From: CAVPLU01 sp964601325
GTDB lineage: Archaea > Thermoproteota > Bathyarchaeia > 40CM-2-53-6
Assembly (NCBI GenBank): GCA_964601325.1
Contig: CAZRNA010000044.1
Span: forward strand, 1 to 14,331
Length of the DNA stretch: 14,331 nucleotides
Reading direction: 5' to 3'
The translations under genes and the position numbers were made by a program. The notes beneath the pieces are model-generated. The model was not told the origin of the DNA. It made no database searches and saw only the letters and a list, made by a program, of their open reading frames with translations. Each line of letters opens with the position of its first letter. Positions within the stretch are counted from its first letter, which is position 1. This document shows positions 6,822 to 12,399 of the stretch, one piece after another.

Positions 6822-7520
6822 CTAGCGCTGAGCCGTACGCAGCCATTGAGCCAGTAGGTTAAAGTCTTCCTTACTTTCAGGCACCAGATCACGAAGCCTT
6901 CGGACGACCCCCTCCACATCGTATTTTGCTCGTCGAAACGCAACTTGTCTGGTATTCGTGTCGAGGATCGCATATGAGGCTCTAGGGTCAGTATCTGAAG
7001 GAAATCCGACGCTACCAGGATTAACGACCCAGACACGATCATTCTTCACCTCATACGCAATATGCGTGTGGCCAAGCAGCATCAAATCGGCGCCCTTCAT
7101 CTCCAGTGTCCCAGCTTCGTGTTTAGTTATGTACTTGTACAGCAGGTCTCCAGGTGCGCCATGTAACGCTCGCACTCTCAGTCCATCGTACTCAAACTCC
7201 AGCTTGCGTTCTGCTCTTCCTAAGACGTCTAATGATGCCGGGGGCATGAGCTTCCACGTTATCATTTGTCTCGTCGTCACAGATGCCGCATAGGTTGCTG
7301 GGCTGCTTCTGCAGTCGATCTTGAACGTGGCTGCCGCATCATGATTTCCAAGAACTCTTTTCGCGCTGATGTGCTGAAGGAGGTCGAAGACATCGATGGG
7401 GTTTGGGCCATAGTCGACAACGTCGCCCATGAAGACGGCTTCATCGAAGTCTGTGTGGTTCACAACTTCATTCAGGGCTTCTATGTTGGCATGCGCGTCT
7501 GAAATCAACAGAATCTTCAG
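6822..7520 (-). CDS. YfcE/MJ0936-type metallophosphoesterase
   Basis: A calcineurin-like phosphoesterase of the small YfcE/MJ0936 group, a cytosolic hydrolase of phosphomono- or diesters that uses two metal ions. With the start at 7520 (232 residues) the motifs are SDAHAN (7-12), GDVVDYG (32-38), GNHD (58-61), LHGAPG (119-124) and GHTH (150-153), followed by VVNPGSVGFPSD (165-176). These give the complete metal-binding set. Start choice is unusual. A CTG at 7518-7520, directly after an in-frame TAG, has GGAGG 8 bases upstream (7529-7533) and yields MKILLISDAHAN, the typical family N-terminus. The next start, TTG at 7506-7508, has no ribosome site and would remove most of the first strand. It stands alone; the natural substrate is unknown. 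Confidence 0.9.
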   Translation of the reverse strand: MKILLISDAHANIEALNEVVNHTDFDEAVFMGDVVDYGPNPIDVFDLLQHISAKRVLGNHDAAATFKIDCRSSPATYAASVTTRQMITWKLMPPASLDVLGRAERKLEFEYDGLRVRALHGAPGDLLYKYITKHEAGTLEMKGADLMLLGHTHIAYEVKNDRVWVVNPGSVGFPSDTDPRASYAILDTNTRQVAFRRAKYDVEGVVRRLRDLVPESKEDFNLLAQWLRTAQR

Positions 7521-7528
7521 CTATGGTC

Positions 7529-7533
7529 CCTCC
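7529..7533 (-). promoter_or_regulatory. Ribosome site that supports a CTG start
   Basis: GGAGG on the minus strand, 8 bases before the CTG at 7518-7520 that opens the phosphoesterase frame. This spacing is ideal for the CTG and too long (20 bases) for the TTG at 7506-7508, so it decides in favour of the rare start. Confidence 0.6.
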
Positions 7534-7656
7534 TGCCAGATCCGCTCAACACATTGGGTTGGGCAAATCTCCGCTCAGGCGCGGGTTTCCCCATCGCATT
7601 TGCTCAGGGCGCCGTTCCGCTGATCAATATGAATAGGCCTCACCGCTTGATCCTAG

Positions 7657-8130
7657 CTAGTATAGTTTCGAGAAGATGTATCTGTCGACCAAGTCTTTGT
7701 ACTTGTCAGCGAAGCCTCTCCCGCATAGGTGCATCGCTAGGACTCTATTCTCGACGAAGGCTTCATGGTATCTATATCTGAGAGTGGAGTATTCCGCGCT
7801 TAGTCTGCCGAACCTCTCGGATAATTCGCCTCCGCTGGTCGCCAGGGCTTCCTTTTGCTTTTGAAGCACATTGATCTGCAGGCGAATCTCAGCGGGAGTA
7901 TCGTGTATGCTAATGCCTTTTCGAAGCAGCAGCCTAAGCGCCTTTCGGACAGACAGTTCCTTGGTGCCGGCTGTTCTACTTATGAGCTGGTAGGTTGAAT
8001 CGTCCAGGTGCAGGGTAATGAAGCGACCCCATCGCGTGAACGCATGCACTGAGAGCTTGGGAACGACGGCTGAGACCCCGACCGAGCCTGTTGCCCCTTC
8101 GGAAGCGCGGAGCTTACCGTGAGCTTCCAT
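7657..8130 (-). CDS. Ribbon-helix-helix-like DNA-binding protein with helical tail
   Basis: A 157-residue protein. Residues about 36-73 follow the ribbon-helix-helix (MetJ/Arc/CopG) pattern: strand GRFITLHLDD, helix STYQLISRTAG, then LSVRKALRLLLRKGI. Such proteins bind DNA as dimers through the paired strands. Residues about 78-135 are charged and heptad-like (coiled coil probable) and the end is basic. The ATG at 8128-8130 is preferred because it gives a modest 17-bp overlap with the upstream gene; a TTG at 8160 would extend it by 10 residues. It is second in a two-gene minus-strand unit under the operator at 8479-8494, so autoregulation is plausible. It is a candidate for the factor that reads the TGTAAC-N4-GTTACA sites. 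Family call is from pattern only. Confidence 0.62.
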   Translation of the reverse strand: MEAHGKLRASEGATGSVGVSAVVPKLSVHAFTRWGRFITLHLDDSTYQLISRTAGTKELSVRKALRLLLRKGISIHDTPAEIRLQINVLQKQKEALATSGGELSERFGRLSAEYSTLRYRYHEAFVENRVLAMHLCGRGFADKYKDLVDRYIFSKLY

Positions 8131-8437
8131 GGCTCCTAGGACCTTCTGATGTCTGATCAAGGGCCCTTATCATACGCTCTCTATCGACAGCGGCTTGCTC
8201 AAGTACCTCTCTAAGCCAGGGGACGTCCCTTTCCAGAAGAGGCAGGTTTTCTTTCATCGCTTTTGCTCTAACGTTCACGAACTCGTATTGCTTTCTAGCT
8301 TCGTCGAGCTGAAAGCCAAGGAATCCCAACTCGACCAGCTGTTCGAATATACGGTCGACGTTTCCATCCTTTGGGTTCTGGATCTCGTGCAGCACGTCCG
8401 CTATTTCCGACCCGACGAAAAGCCGGATGACTCTCAT
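8114..8437 (-). CDS. Possible second ribbon-helix-helix-like protein
   Basis: A 107-residue protein. The first 38 residues (RVIRLFVGSEIADVLHEI, then NVDRIFEQLVELGF) show the same strand-helix-helix rhythm as the downstream neighbour. They are followed by a long charged, probably coiled-coil region (about 43-93). The similarity to ribbon-helix-helix proteins is weaker than for the neighbour, and it could instead be a partner without DNA binding. The ATG at 8435-8437 has only a weak ribosome site, but a TATA-like CTTATAC (8472-8478) puts the transcript start near 8450, so the mRNA may be almost leaderless. Its 3' end overlaps the next gene by 17 bp, which indicates co-expression and possibly a heterodimer. 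Confidence 0.6.
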   Translation of the reverse strand: MRVIRLFVGSEIADVLHEIQNPKDGNVDRIFEQLVELGFLGFQLDEARKQYEFVNVRAKAMKENLPLLERDVPWLREVLEQAAVDRERMIRALDQTSEGPRSHGSSR

Positions 8438-8471
8438 CCTGCATAGCCCGGACGAAGCGGGCCAATTAGAC

Positions 8472-8478
8472 GTATAAG
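8472..8478 (-). promoter_or_regulatory. TATA-like box for the ribbon-helix-helix pair
   Basis: CTTATAC on the minus strand, about 35 bp before the ATG at 8437 and directly beside operator site 3 (8479-8494). As at the MFS promoter, the operator lies immediately upstream of the box, where TFB would contact DNA. Confidence 0.5.
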
Positions 8479-8494
8479 TGTAACGACTGTTACA
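8479..8494. promoter_or_regulatory. TGTAAC-N4-GTTACA operator, site 3
   Basis: TGTAAC (8479-8484) and GTTACA (8489-8494) are perfect 6-bp arms with a GACT spacer. The site lies 41 bp before the ATG of the first ribbon-helix-helix-like gene and touches its TATA-like box. Confidence 0.8.
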
Positions 8495-8730
8495 ACTTCG
8501 AGTAAGTCAGGCTTGCATGTCTTCGAACGGTTCATAGGTCAACGGCGACGGCGCCTAGGAACGCCCAACTCCGGCCTCATTGGCAGGACAAATCGGCCCG
8601 GGGTCATTTGCATGGGCTATCCTGAACTCGTCTTCTTCCACTGCAGCTCCAGACATCTGTTGTTAACTAGCTCACAAGATCCCACATCCGTCTGCCGGTC
8701 GAAATAGTGTGCCCAGTCGGGGCTTTGCAT
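8495..8730. other. Intergenic DNA between operator sites 3 and 4
   Basis: The gene-free stretch between the diverging genes at 8437 and 8828 is about 390 bp and holds operators 3 and 4. A TTG-started frame of 64 codons from 8513 on the plus strand crosses it, but it has no ribosome site or recognisable motif, so I do not call it. No tRNA or other RNA fold was recognised. Confidence 0.45.
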
Positions 8731-8752
8731 TGCTGTAACTATCGTTACAGCA
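8731..8752. promoter_or_regulatory. TGTAAC-N4-GTTACA operator, site 4 (longest arms)
   Basis: TGCTGTAAC (8731-8739) and GTTACAGCA (8744-8752) form perfect 9-bp arms around TATC. It lies 75 bp before the TTG start of the gene at 8828-9280. A second inverted repeat, CAGTG/CACTG (8751-8765), overlaps its right end. A weak TATA-like sequence, CATAGCATAC, is at 8766-8775. Confidence 0.82.
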
Positions 8753-8827
8753 GTGAATGTCACTGCATAGCATACACAGGCAAATGAGTCGTAGAGAAAG
8801 AGCGATAGTCTCGTCAGAGGGCTTAGG

Positions 8828-9280
8828 TTGAAGCTCAACATCGGCGACTACGAAATCCCTGAGCGCTGTCTAAGATACGTCGTTCTGTACAGAGCGGCAC
8901 TTGTATCCTTTGGAGGAGTACTCGTTGGAGACGAGGGATTGCAGATAAGAGAGAAGTTGCACAGCCTGGCCCTAATGAAAGCCATTTCCTTCGAAGCCGT
9001 TGATAGCAATGGCGTCTACGCTACAGGTTGGTCCGATATCAAGAAGCTCAAATTTGATCCGAGTACCAAGCCAACAACCAAGTTCTTCGGTGAACTAGTC
9101 CGCCCACTTGAACCAGACTATGATTGGGACGTCAACGAGGCAACGGTACGTCTTCATCGAATGGCCCCTCAAATGGAGCCTTCTGGATTAGCATATCCAA
9201 AATGGGCTAACGACTTCTTAGCGTGTTTAGCTGCGCCTTTTCAGAGAATCCAAGCAAAGCCCGGCGACAACGAACGATGA
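8828..9280 (+). CDS. Hypothetical protein under operator site 4
   Basis: A 150-residue protein that I do not recognise. It mixes helix and strand (YVVLYRAALVSFGGVLVGDE at 17-36, then EKLHSLALMKAISFEAVD), has one early Cys (14) and another near the end (133), and shows no signal peptide or membrane segment. The TTG at 8828-8830 is the first start codon after an in-frame stop at 8792-8794, with AGG two bases before it. The predicted leader is tens of bases long. Its 3' end overlaps the convergent ChrB-domain gene by 74 bp, so antisense effects between the two are possible. The large palindrome upstream suggests tight control. Confidence 0.6.
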   Translation: MKLNIGDYEIPERCLRYVVLYRAALVSFGGVLVGDEGLQIREKLHSLALMKAISFEAVDSNGVYATGWSDIKKLKFDPSTKPTTKFFGELVRPLEPDYDWDVNEATVRLHRMAPQMEPSGLAYPKWANDFLACLAAPFQRIQAKPGDNER

Positions 9281-9755
9281 GTCTGTCTATTCTCTGCTGA
9301 GCAGATGATCTGAGAAAGTCCTTGCCTCTAATCTTTGCGAACCAGCGTTCCAAAGCATCGAGCGCCTCCTCAAGTTCGGAGACCTCCGTCTGGGTGATGT
9401 TGCCTGTCGCAACATTCCTTCGTATCTCCTCGAGAAACTCATTGCACTCCTCAATGAGTTCACGATACTCCTTCTCCAAGTCTTTTTTGAACAGCTCAGA
9501 GAGGGTGTCGTTGTCTCGTTTGCCCATGCCCTTGGCTTCGAGGAGAAGATAAGGGCCAAACTTTTGATGACCTAAGGTCAAGCTTTCAAGATGTGACCGA
9601 ATCCGTTTGGAGTCTGGTAGCACGCAGAAGGACATCTCTGGGTAAATTGCACCTAGCCCCTTGAGCTGCCTCCATAGACGCACCCTAATTCGTGAAGGTT
9701 CATCCGGAACATCGTAGCCAAAGACCAACCACTTTGGAGGCGTGCCCTTCCCCAA
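9207..9755 (-). CDS. Stand-alone ChrB N-terminal-domain protein
   Basis: A 182-residue protein whose first part (about 8-75) matches the ChrB N-terminal domain: KWLVFGYDVP, then SRIRVRLWRQLKGLGAIY, a cVLPDSK segment and GPYLLLEAKG. ChrB proteins regulate or assist chromate resistance, and this domain is thought to take part in regulation; the usual C-terminal ChrB catalytic-like domain is absent. The remainder (80-170) is a long charged helical region and a second helical pair with a basic end. The TTG at 9753-9755 is the first start after an in-frame stop, without a clear ribosome site. No chrA transporter is next to it. It lies 300 bp downstream of the arsenic operon, on the same strand. 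The domain call is fairly sure; a chromate role is not shown. Confidence 0.72.
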   Translation of the reverse strand: MGKGTPPKWLVFGYDVPDEPSRIRVRLWRQLKGLGAIYPEMSFCVLPDSKRIRSHLESLTLGHQKFGPYLLLEAKGMGKRDNDTLSELFKKDLEKEYRELIEECNEFLEEIRRNVATGNITQTEVSELEEALDALERWFAKIRGKDFLRSSAQQRIDRLIVRCRRALLGFSEKAQLNTLRSR

Positions 9756-9828
9756 CAGGCTTCACCGAGTGCAGATTCCGCTTCGGTGTCACTATTGAAG
9801 GAATGGGTCCGAGGACCGATAATCTTGG

Positions 9829-10062
9829 ATGCCATCTGATCGTCGTGAGAATGTGTCGCTCGAAATCGATCCTACGACGAAGTTCCTAGACTGTCCTGTG
9901 TGGGATGCAGGTGACTACTTTCGGCGGTCTCTGGCCTTTCTGCTCTTCCGTTATCCTTTGTCAGGGCCGTCTTGCTGGCGGCCGTGGCTGGGCACGAGGA
10001 TTGTTCGTTACATAGTCGAGACCGACGGGAACGTCAAAGTTCTCATCTGTAACGGCTACTGA
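9829..10062 (+). CDS. Short hypothetical protein
   Basis: A 77-codon frame from ATG at 9829 to TGA at 10060-10062. The product begins MPSDRRENVSLEIDPTTKFL and ends in a strand-like RIVRYIVET...VKVLICNGY. I recognise no family. Its codon choice resembles that of the neighbours, and its end overlaps the convergent arsC gene by only 7 bp, which favours a real gene. There is no strong ribosome site, so it could also be a chance frame in the 300-bp gap between arsC and the ChrB-domain gene. Confidence 0.4.
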   Translation: MPSDRRENVSLEIDPTTKFLDCPVWDAGDYFRRSLAFLLFRYPLSGPSCWRPWLGTRIVRYIVETDGNVKVLICNGY

Positions 10063-10454
10063 GATTCCGACGCTAACGCTTTCAATAGCTCCTCGACCTT
10101 CTGCCGTATGGTTTCTCTGGCTTCTCTGTAGTCTTGGATGTTCCCACCTGACGGATCCACTATCCTCCAGTCCTCCATGGGCTTACCGACCGCCGGGCAT
10201 GCTTCGGGGCAACCCATCGTGACTATCTTATCGGCTCTTTGAGCGATCTCTCGAGTCAGCAATTTTGGATTGAGAGCATTGGTTTCGATTCCTATCTCCT
10301 TGAGCGCGGCCAATGCGAGTGGGTCGACCTTCGTTGCGGGCTTGCTGCCGGCGCTGATGGCTCTGATGCCGTCCGGGGCGAGGTGGTTGAAGATAGCCTC
10401 GGCCATTTGACTCCTGCACGAGTTCTGTATGCAGATGAATAGGACAGTGGTCAA
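10056..10454 (-). CDS. arsC: Arsenate reductase, low-molecular-weight phosphatase fold
   Basis: A 132-residue cytosolic arsenate reductase that turns As(V) into As(III) for export. The P-loop CIQNSCR (8-14) provides nucleophile Cys8 and Arg14. GCPEACP gives the redox pair Cys82 and Cys86, and DPSG (100-103) gives the general-acid Asp. This set matches the thioredoxin-coupled ArsC group; the electron donor could differ in this organism. The TTG at 10452-10454 is the only start that keeps the N-terminal strand, with a weak ribosome site. It is the last gene of the arsenic operon, 15 bp after the OsmC-family gene. The product would feed the Acr3 pump encoded upstream. Confidence 0.93.
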   Translation of the reverse strand: MTTVLFICIQNSCRSQMAEAIFNHLAPDGIRAISAGSKPATKVDPLALAALKEIGIETNALNPKLLTREIAQRADKIVTMGCPEACPAVGKPMEDWRIVDPSGGNIQDYREARETIRQKVEELLKALASESQ

Positions 10455-10469
10455 GTCGGTGTTCCATTG

Positions 10470-10895
10470 CTATGGTTCGCTTTCCACTTTAGGCTCAACT
10501 GTAACTTGAGACCTGATTGAGTTCGCAACCAGGCTGTACTTCCGAGCCCAATCCAACGCTTTACCCACCCGTTCCAGTGACTCATTCTTGACCTTGATCA
10601 CTGGTCGCAGAACGGTCTGTTCGAAGGTTGAAGTTCGATCCAGAAGGTCAACTACATGGCCTTCAGCTTCGCATTCGTAGGAAACCAGCTTAATCTTGAG
10701 TCGTTCAGCGGCCCAGATGAACATCAGATGGTAGCACATGTTCAACGCTGCAACAAACCCGTCCTCAGGTGTCATGACGCCTGAGCGCCCCTGCAGGGCG
10801 GGCGGGGCGGAAAAGCTCATCTTGGGGCCGTTGCCACATGTCAACTCGCCGTCATGGCCGCCCGTCCAAACAACCTTCGTCTTGTATATGGGCAC
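10470..10895 (-). CDS. OsmC/Ohr-family protein with one catalytic Cys replaced
   Basis: A 141-residue OsmC-family protein. Members of the family are thiol peroxidases or otherwise thiol-active dimers. Marks: the strand-rich N-terminus (KTKVVWTGGHDGEL), TPEDGFVAALNMCYH with Cys54 on the central helix, and YSLVANSIRS (120-129), where the second conserved family Cys should stand. Here Ser121 takes that place, so the normal two-Cys peroxidase cycle is unlikely. The GTG at 10893-10895 has a strong ribosome site, GGAGGT, with 6-base spacing, and this overlaps the stop of the preceding gene. It sits between a DGC-domain gene and arsC. A role in thiol or sulfur relay during arsenic stress is inference. 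Confidence 0.85.
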   Translation of the reverse strand: MPIYKTKVVWTGGHDGELTCGNGPKMSFSAPPALQGRSGVMTPEDGFVAALNMCYHLMFIWAAERLKIKLVSYECEAEGHVVDLLDRTSTFEQTVLRPVIKVKNESLERVGKALDWARKYSLVANSIRSQVTVEPKVESEP

Positions 10896-10899
10896 ACGC

Positions 10900-11313
10900 T
10901 TACCTCCAGTAGTGTAGGACTTGGTCGACTTCCTTCGCGATCATCTCAGCCGCCTTCTCAGCCAAACCTAGAGCGCCACTGTCCAATTTTCGGCGGCCGG
11001 ATCTCGAGCAGCCCGAATTCCTCGTCAGGTCTGTAATGACTATTGACGAAGCCGGCTTGGCGCTGTAACGCTCGGTGGCGGTCTTCGCGCATAGCTTGTC
11101 GCAGCCATCAACCGTAATTGTCGGATAGTATTTTGCGAATGCCCTCTCTTCTTTGCCCCCCGCCAGAAAAAGCGGAAGGCAAATCGTCACAGTCTCCTCA
11201 GGCCTAAACTTCTCCAGTACCAAGCGCGTTGCCACGCGTGATATGGTGCCCTCGACACATGCGTCCCCGCTACAGGAGATGATGCCGACTTTCTTTTCTG
11301 GCAGATCCACCAT
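10900..11313 (-). CDS. DGC-domain putative zinc-binding protein (copy 1)
   Basis: A 137-residue protein of the DGC-domain family, named for a conserved Asp-Gly-Cys and considered zinc-binding; its biochemical function is not established. Cysteines are 14 and 19 (SCSGDAC), 45, 71 and 75 (VDGCDKLC) and 102. The N-terminal strand VGIISCSG and VDGC-x3-C are the diagnostic parts, and the C-terminus is a helix. It is paralogous to the protein encoded just upstream (11323-11718). The ATG at 11311-11313 begins 9 bp after that gene's stop, without a clear ribosome site, so coupled translation is likely. Exposed cysteines and the operon suggest metal or arsenite handling, but this is not shown. Confidence 0.82.
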   Translation of the reverse strand: MVDLPEKKVGIISCSGDACVEGTISRVATRLVLEKFRPEETVTICLPLFLAGGKEERAFAKYYPTITVDGCDKLCAKTATERYSAKPASSIVITDLTRNSGCSRSGRRKLDSGALGLAEKAAEMIAKEVDQVLHYWR

Positions 11314-11322
11314 GACTGTTCA

Positions 11323-11718
11323 CTACTTCAGTAGTTCATCTACCTTCTCCGCAATCTGTTTGGCAAGCAGGATCGCTAGTTCTTGGCCGTCGCGATCGAG
11401 AAAGGTCACACTCTTCGGTTTCAGCTTCCTATTTTCTTTCAGCGTGTCGACGACTCTAAAGCTGGCCGCTAGTTCTCCGCCTGCAAGTTTGACGTTCTTC
11501 TCGGCGCATTGCAGCGGGCACCCATCAACTGTGATGCACTTGTTGGTCTTCACGAGCTGAAGGGTCTCTTCATCCCCACTGGTAACGAGTGCAAGACAAG
11601 TGGTCTCCGTGACTCCTTTCCTGAGGCTCTCAACGACCTCGTATGTTGCTTCCCTGCTCACGCTCCCCAAGGCCTTCCCGATTCCACTACACGGTATCAC
11701 AATCACTTTCTTCTGCAT
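11323..11718 (-). CDS. DGC-domain putative zinc-binding protein (copy 2)
   Basis: A 131-residue DGC-domain protein, paralogue of the gene downstream. It keeps VIPCSG (Cys10) and VDGCPLQC (Cys67, Cys71), with further Cys at 41 and 61. It lacks the equivalents of Cys19 and Cys102 of copy 1, so the two proteins are not equal and may be partners. The C-terminal half is a strand followed by a charged helix ending LAKQIAEKVDELLK. The ATG at 11716-11718 lies 13 bp after the lipoyl-carrier gene's stop; a GGTGA lies at the edge of useful distance. It is in the middle of the arsenic operon. Confidence 0.82.
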   Translation of the reverse strand: MQKKVIVIPCSGIGKALGSVSREATYEVVESLRKGVTETTCLALVTSGDEETLQLVKTNKCITVDGCPLQCAEKNVKLAGGELAASFRVVDTLKENRKLKPKSVTFLDRDGQELAILLAKQIAEKVDELLK

Positions 11719-11731
11719 AGTAGTTTTCGAG

Positions 11732-12190
11732 TCACCTAACCTCCAATTTCCTTTGTTCTGTCTCGAGTTTCCTGAGCATCAGTTCGAAGTATTGGTCTGC
11801 GCTCATCAACATCTTCAAGTCGTCCTCAAGATTTCTCGGTGCTAGGATCACGAGCCAGCCTTCACGATAGGGATCTGAATTCACCAGCTCCGGCTTCTCG
11901 GACAACATGTCATTGATCTGCTCGATCGTTCCTGATATGGGGGAAAGCAGTGAAACCGTTGTTTTTGCGGTTTCCACCGTTCCGAATTCCGCCTGCCTCT
12001 CAACTATCGAGCCTTGCCTGATGACCTCAACGAACGCCACATCTCCTCCTGTCCTCTGCAAGTAGTCGCTCGCACCGACCCTGACCCTGCCGTCCTCGAT
12101 TTTAGCCCAGAGCCCGTCTTCGGTATAGTGGTATTCCTTGTGGACTCGAAGCTCGAATTTGTCGAAGACAGTCTGGAGGTATTCACTCAA
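11732..12190 (-). CDS. GcvH-like lipoyl carrier protein in the arsenic operon
   Basis: A 152-residue relative of the glycine cleavage H protein, a barrel-sandwich hybrid carrier that swings a lipoyl arm between enzymes. Marks: YTEDGLWAKIEDGRVRVGAS (22-41), DVAFVEV, then FGTVETAKTT with the predicted lipoyl lysine Lys76, SPISGTIEQIN (83-93) and DPYREGWLVIL. A helical tail (120-152) is typical of such proteins. The TTG at 12188-12190 is chosen because a GGAGG lies 10 bases upstream and the typical N-terminus follows; it overlaps the stop of the zinc-ribbon gene. No other glycine cleavage gene is nearby. A reduced lipoyl group is a dithiol, and arsenite binds dithiols strongly, so a role in arsenic handling is plausible but unproven. 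Confidence 0.87.
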   Translation of the reverse strand: MSEYLQTVFDKFELRVHKEYHYTEDGLWAKIEDGRVRVGASDYLQRTGGDVAFVEVIRQGSIVERQAEFGTVETAKTTVSLLSPISGTIEQINDMLSEKPELVNSDPYREGWLVILAPRNLEDDLKMLMSADQYFELMLRKLETEQRKLEVR

Positions 12191-12326
12191 GGCACGCCCG
12201 CCTCCGTTGAGTGGTGTATTCGCAGTCGAAGCAGTAGTTCGTCTCCCTATTGGTCCAGTACTCCTTCCTGCAAGTAGGGCAGGTCGCCTTTCTGAACCAG
12301 TCCCGCTTCGGAGGCGCAGCACGCAT
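12183..12326 (-). CDS. 47-residue zinc-ribbon protein
   Basis: A small gene of 47 codons between acr3 and the lipoyl-carrier gene. The product has CPTC (16-19) and CFDC (32-35) separated by 12 residues, a typical zinc ribbon, with a basic N-terminus and a further Cys at 45. The ATG at 12324-12326 is the first ordinary start after the end of acr3; the ribosome site is poor, with a GAGG about 11 bases before it. The stop overlaps the TTG of the next gene (TTGAGTGA), so the two are coupled. It might bind zinc and the lipoyl carrier, or a soft metal. In another frame the bases just upstream also encode a Cys-rich stretch (CVHC...CC), so a frameshift cannot be excluded. Confidence 0.6.
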   Translation of the reverse strand: MRAAPPKRDWFRKATCPTCRKEYWTNRETNYCFDCEYTTQRRRACLE

Positions 12327-12399
12327 AATGTCGAGGAGCCTCGCAGTGCACGCACACGTTTTCTGTTGTTGATTCTCTTGAGACGCGAACAGTGCCCCC

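Noticed and set aside
6634..6846. Minus-strand open frame overlapping the phosphoesterase end
   Set aside because: The 70-residue product is rich in Ser, Thr and Ala, has no family pattern or ribosome site, and crosses the stem-loop at 6786-6803.
8513..8707. Plus-strand open frame of 64 codons between operators 3 and 4
   Set aside because: TTG start without a ribosome site, no recognisable motif, and low-complexity-like composition. The stretch is better explained as promoter DNA.
3368..8752. The four palindromes as a CRISPR-like or mobile-element repeat
   Set aside because: They are short, far apart, differ in flanks and spacer bases, and always sit in gene leaders, as expected for operators.
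8617..8841. Minus-strand hydrophobic frame across operator 4
   Set aside because: It runs over the perfect palindrome and the start of the gene at 8828. No ribosome site was found.
10228..10467. ATG-started minus-strand frame in the arsC region
   Set aside because: It reads arsC in another frame. The arsC frame carries the catalytic motifs CIQNSCR and DPSG, so this ATG is a shadow.
12191..12355. N-terminal extension of the lipoyl carrier up to 12355
   Set aside because: The extension is an Arg/Ser/Gly-rich out-of-frame reading of the zinc-ribbon gene. The TTG at 12188-12190 with GGAGG upstream fits the H-protein N-terminus.
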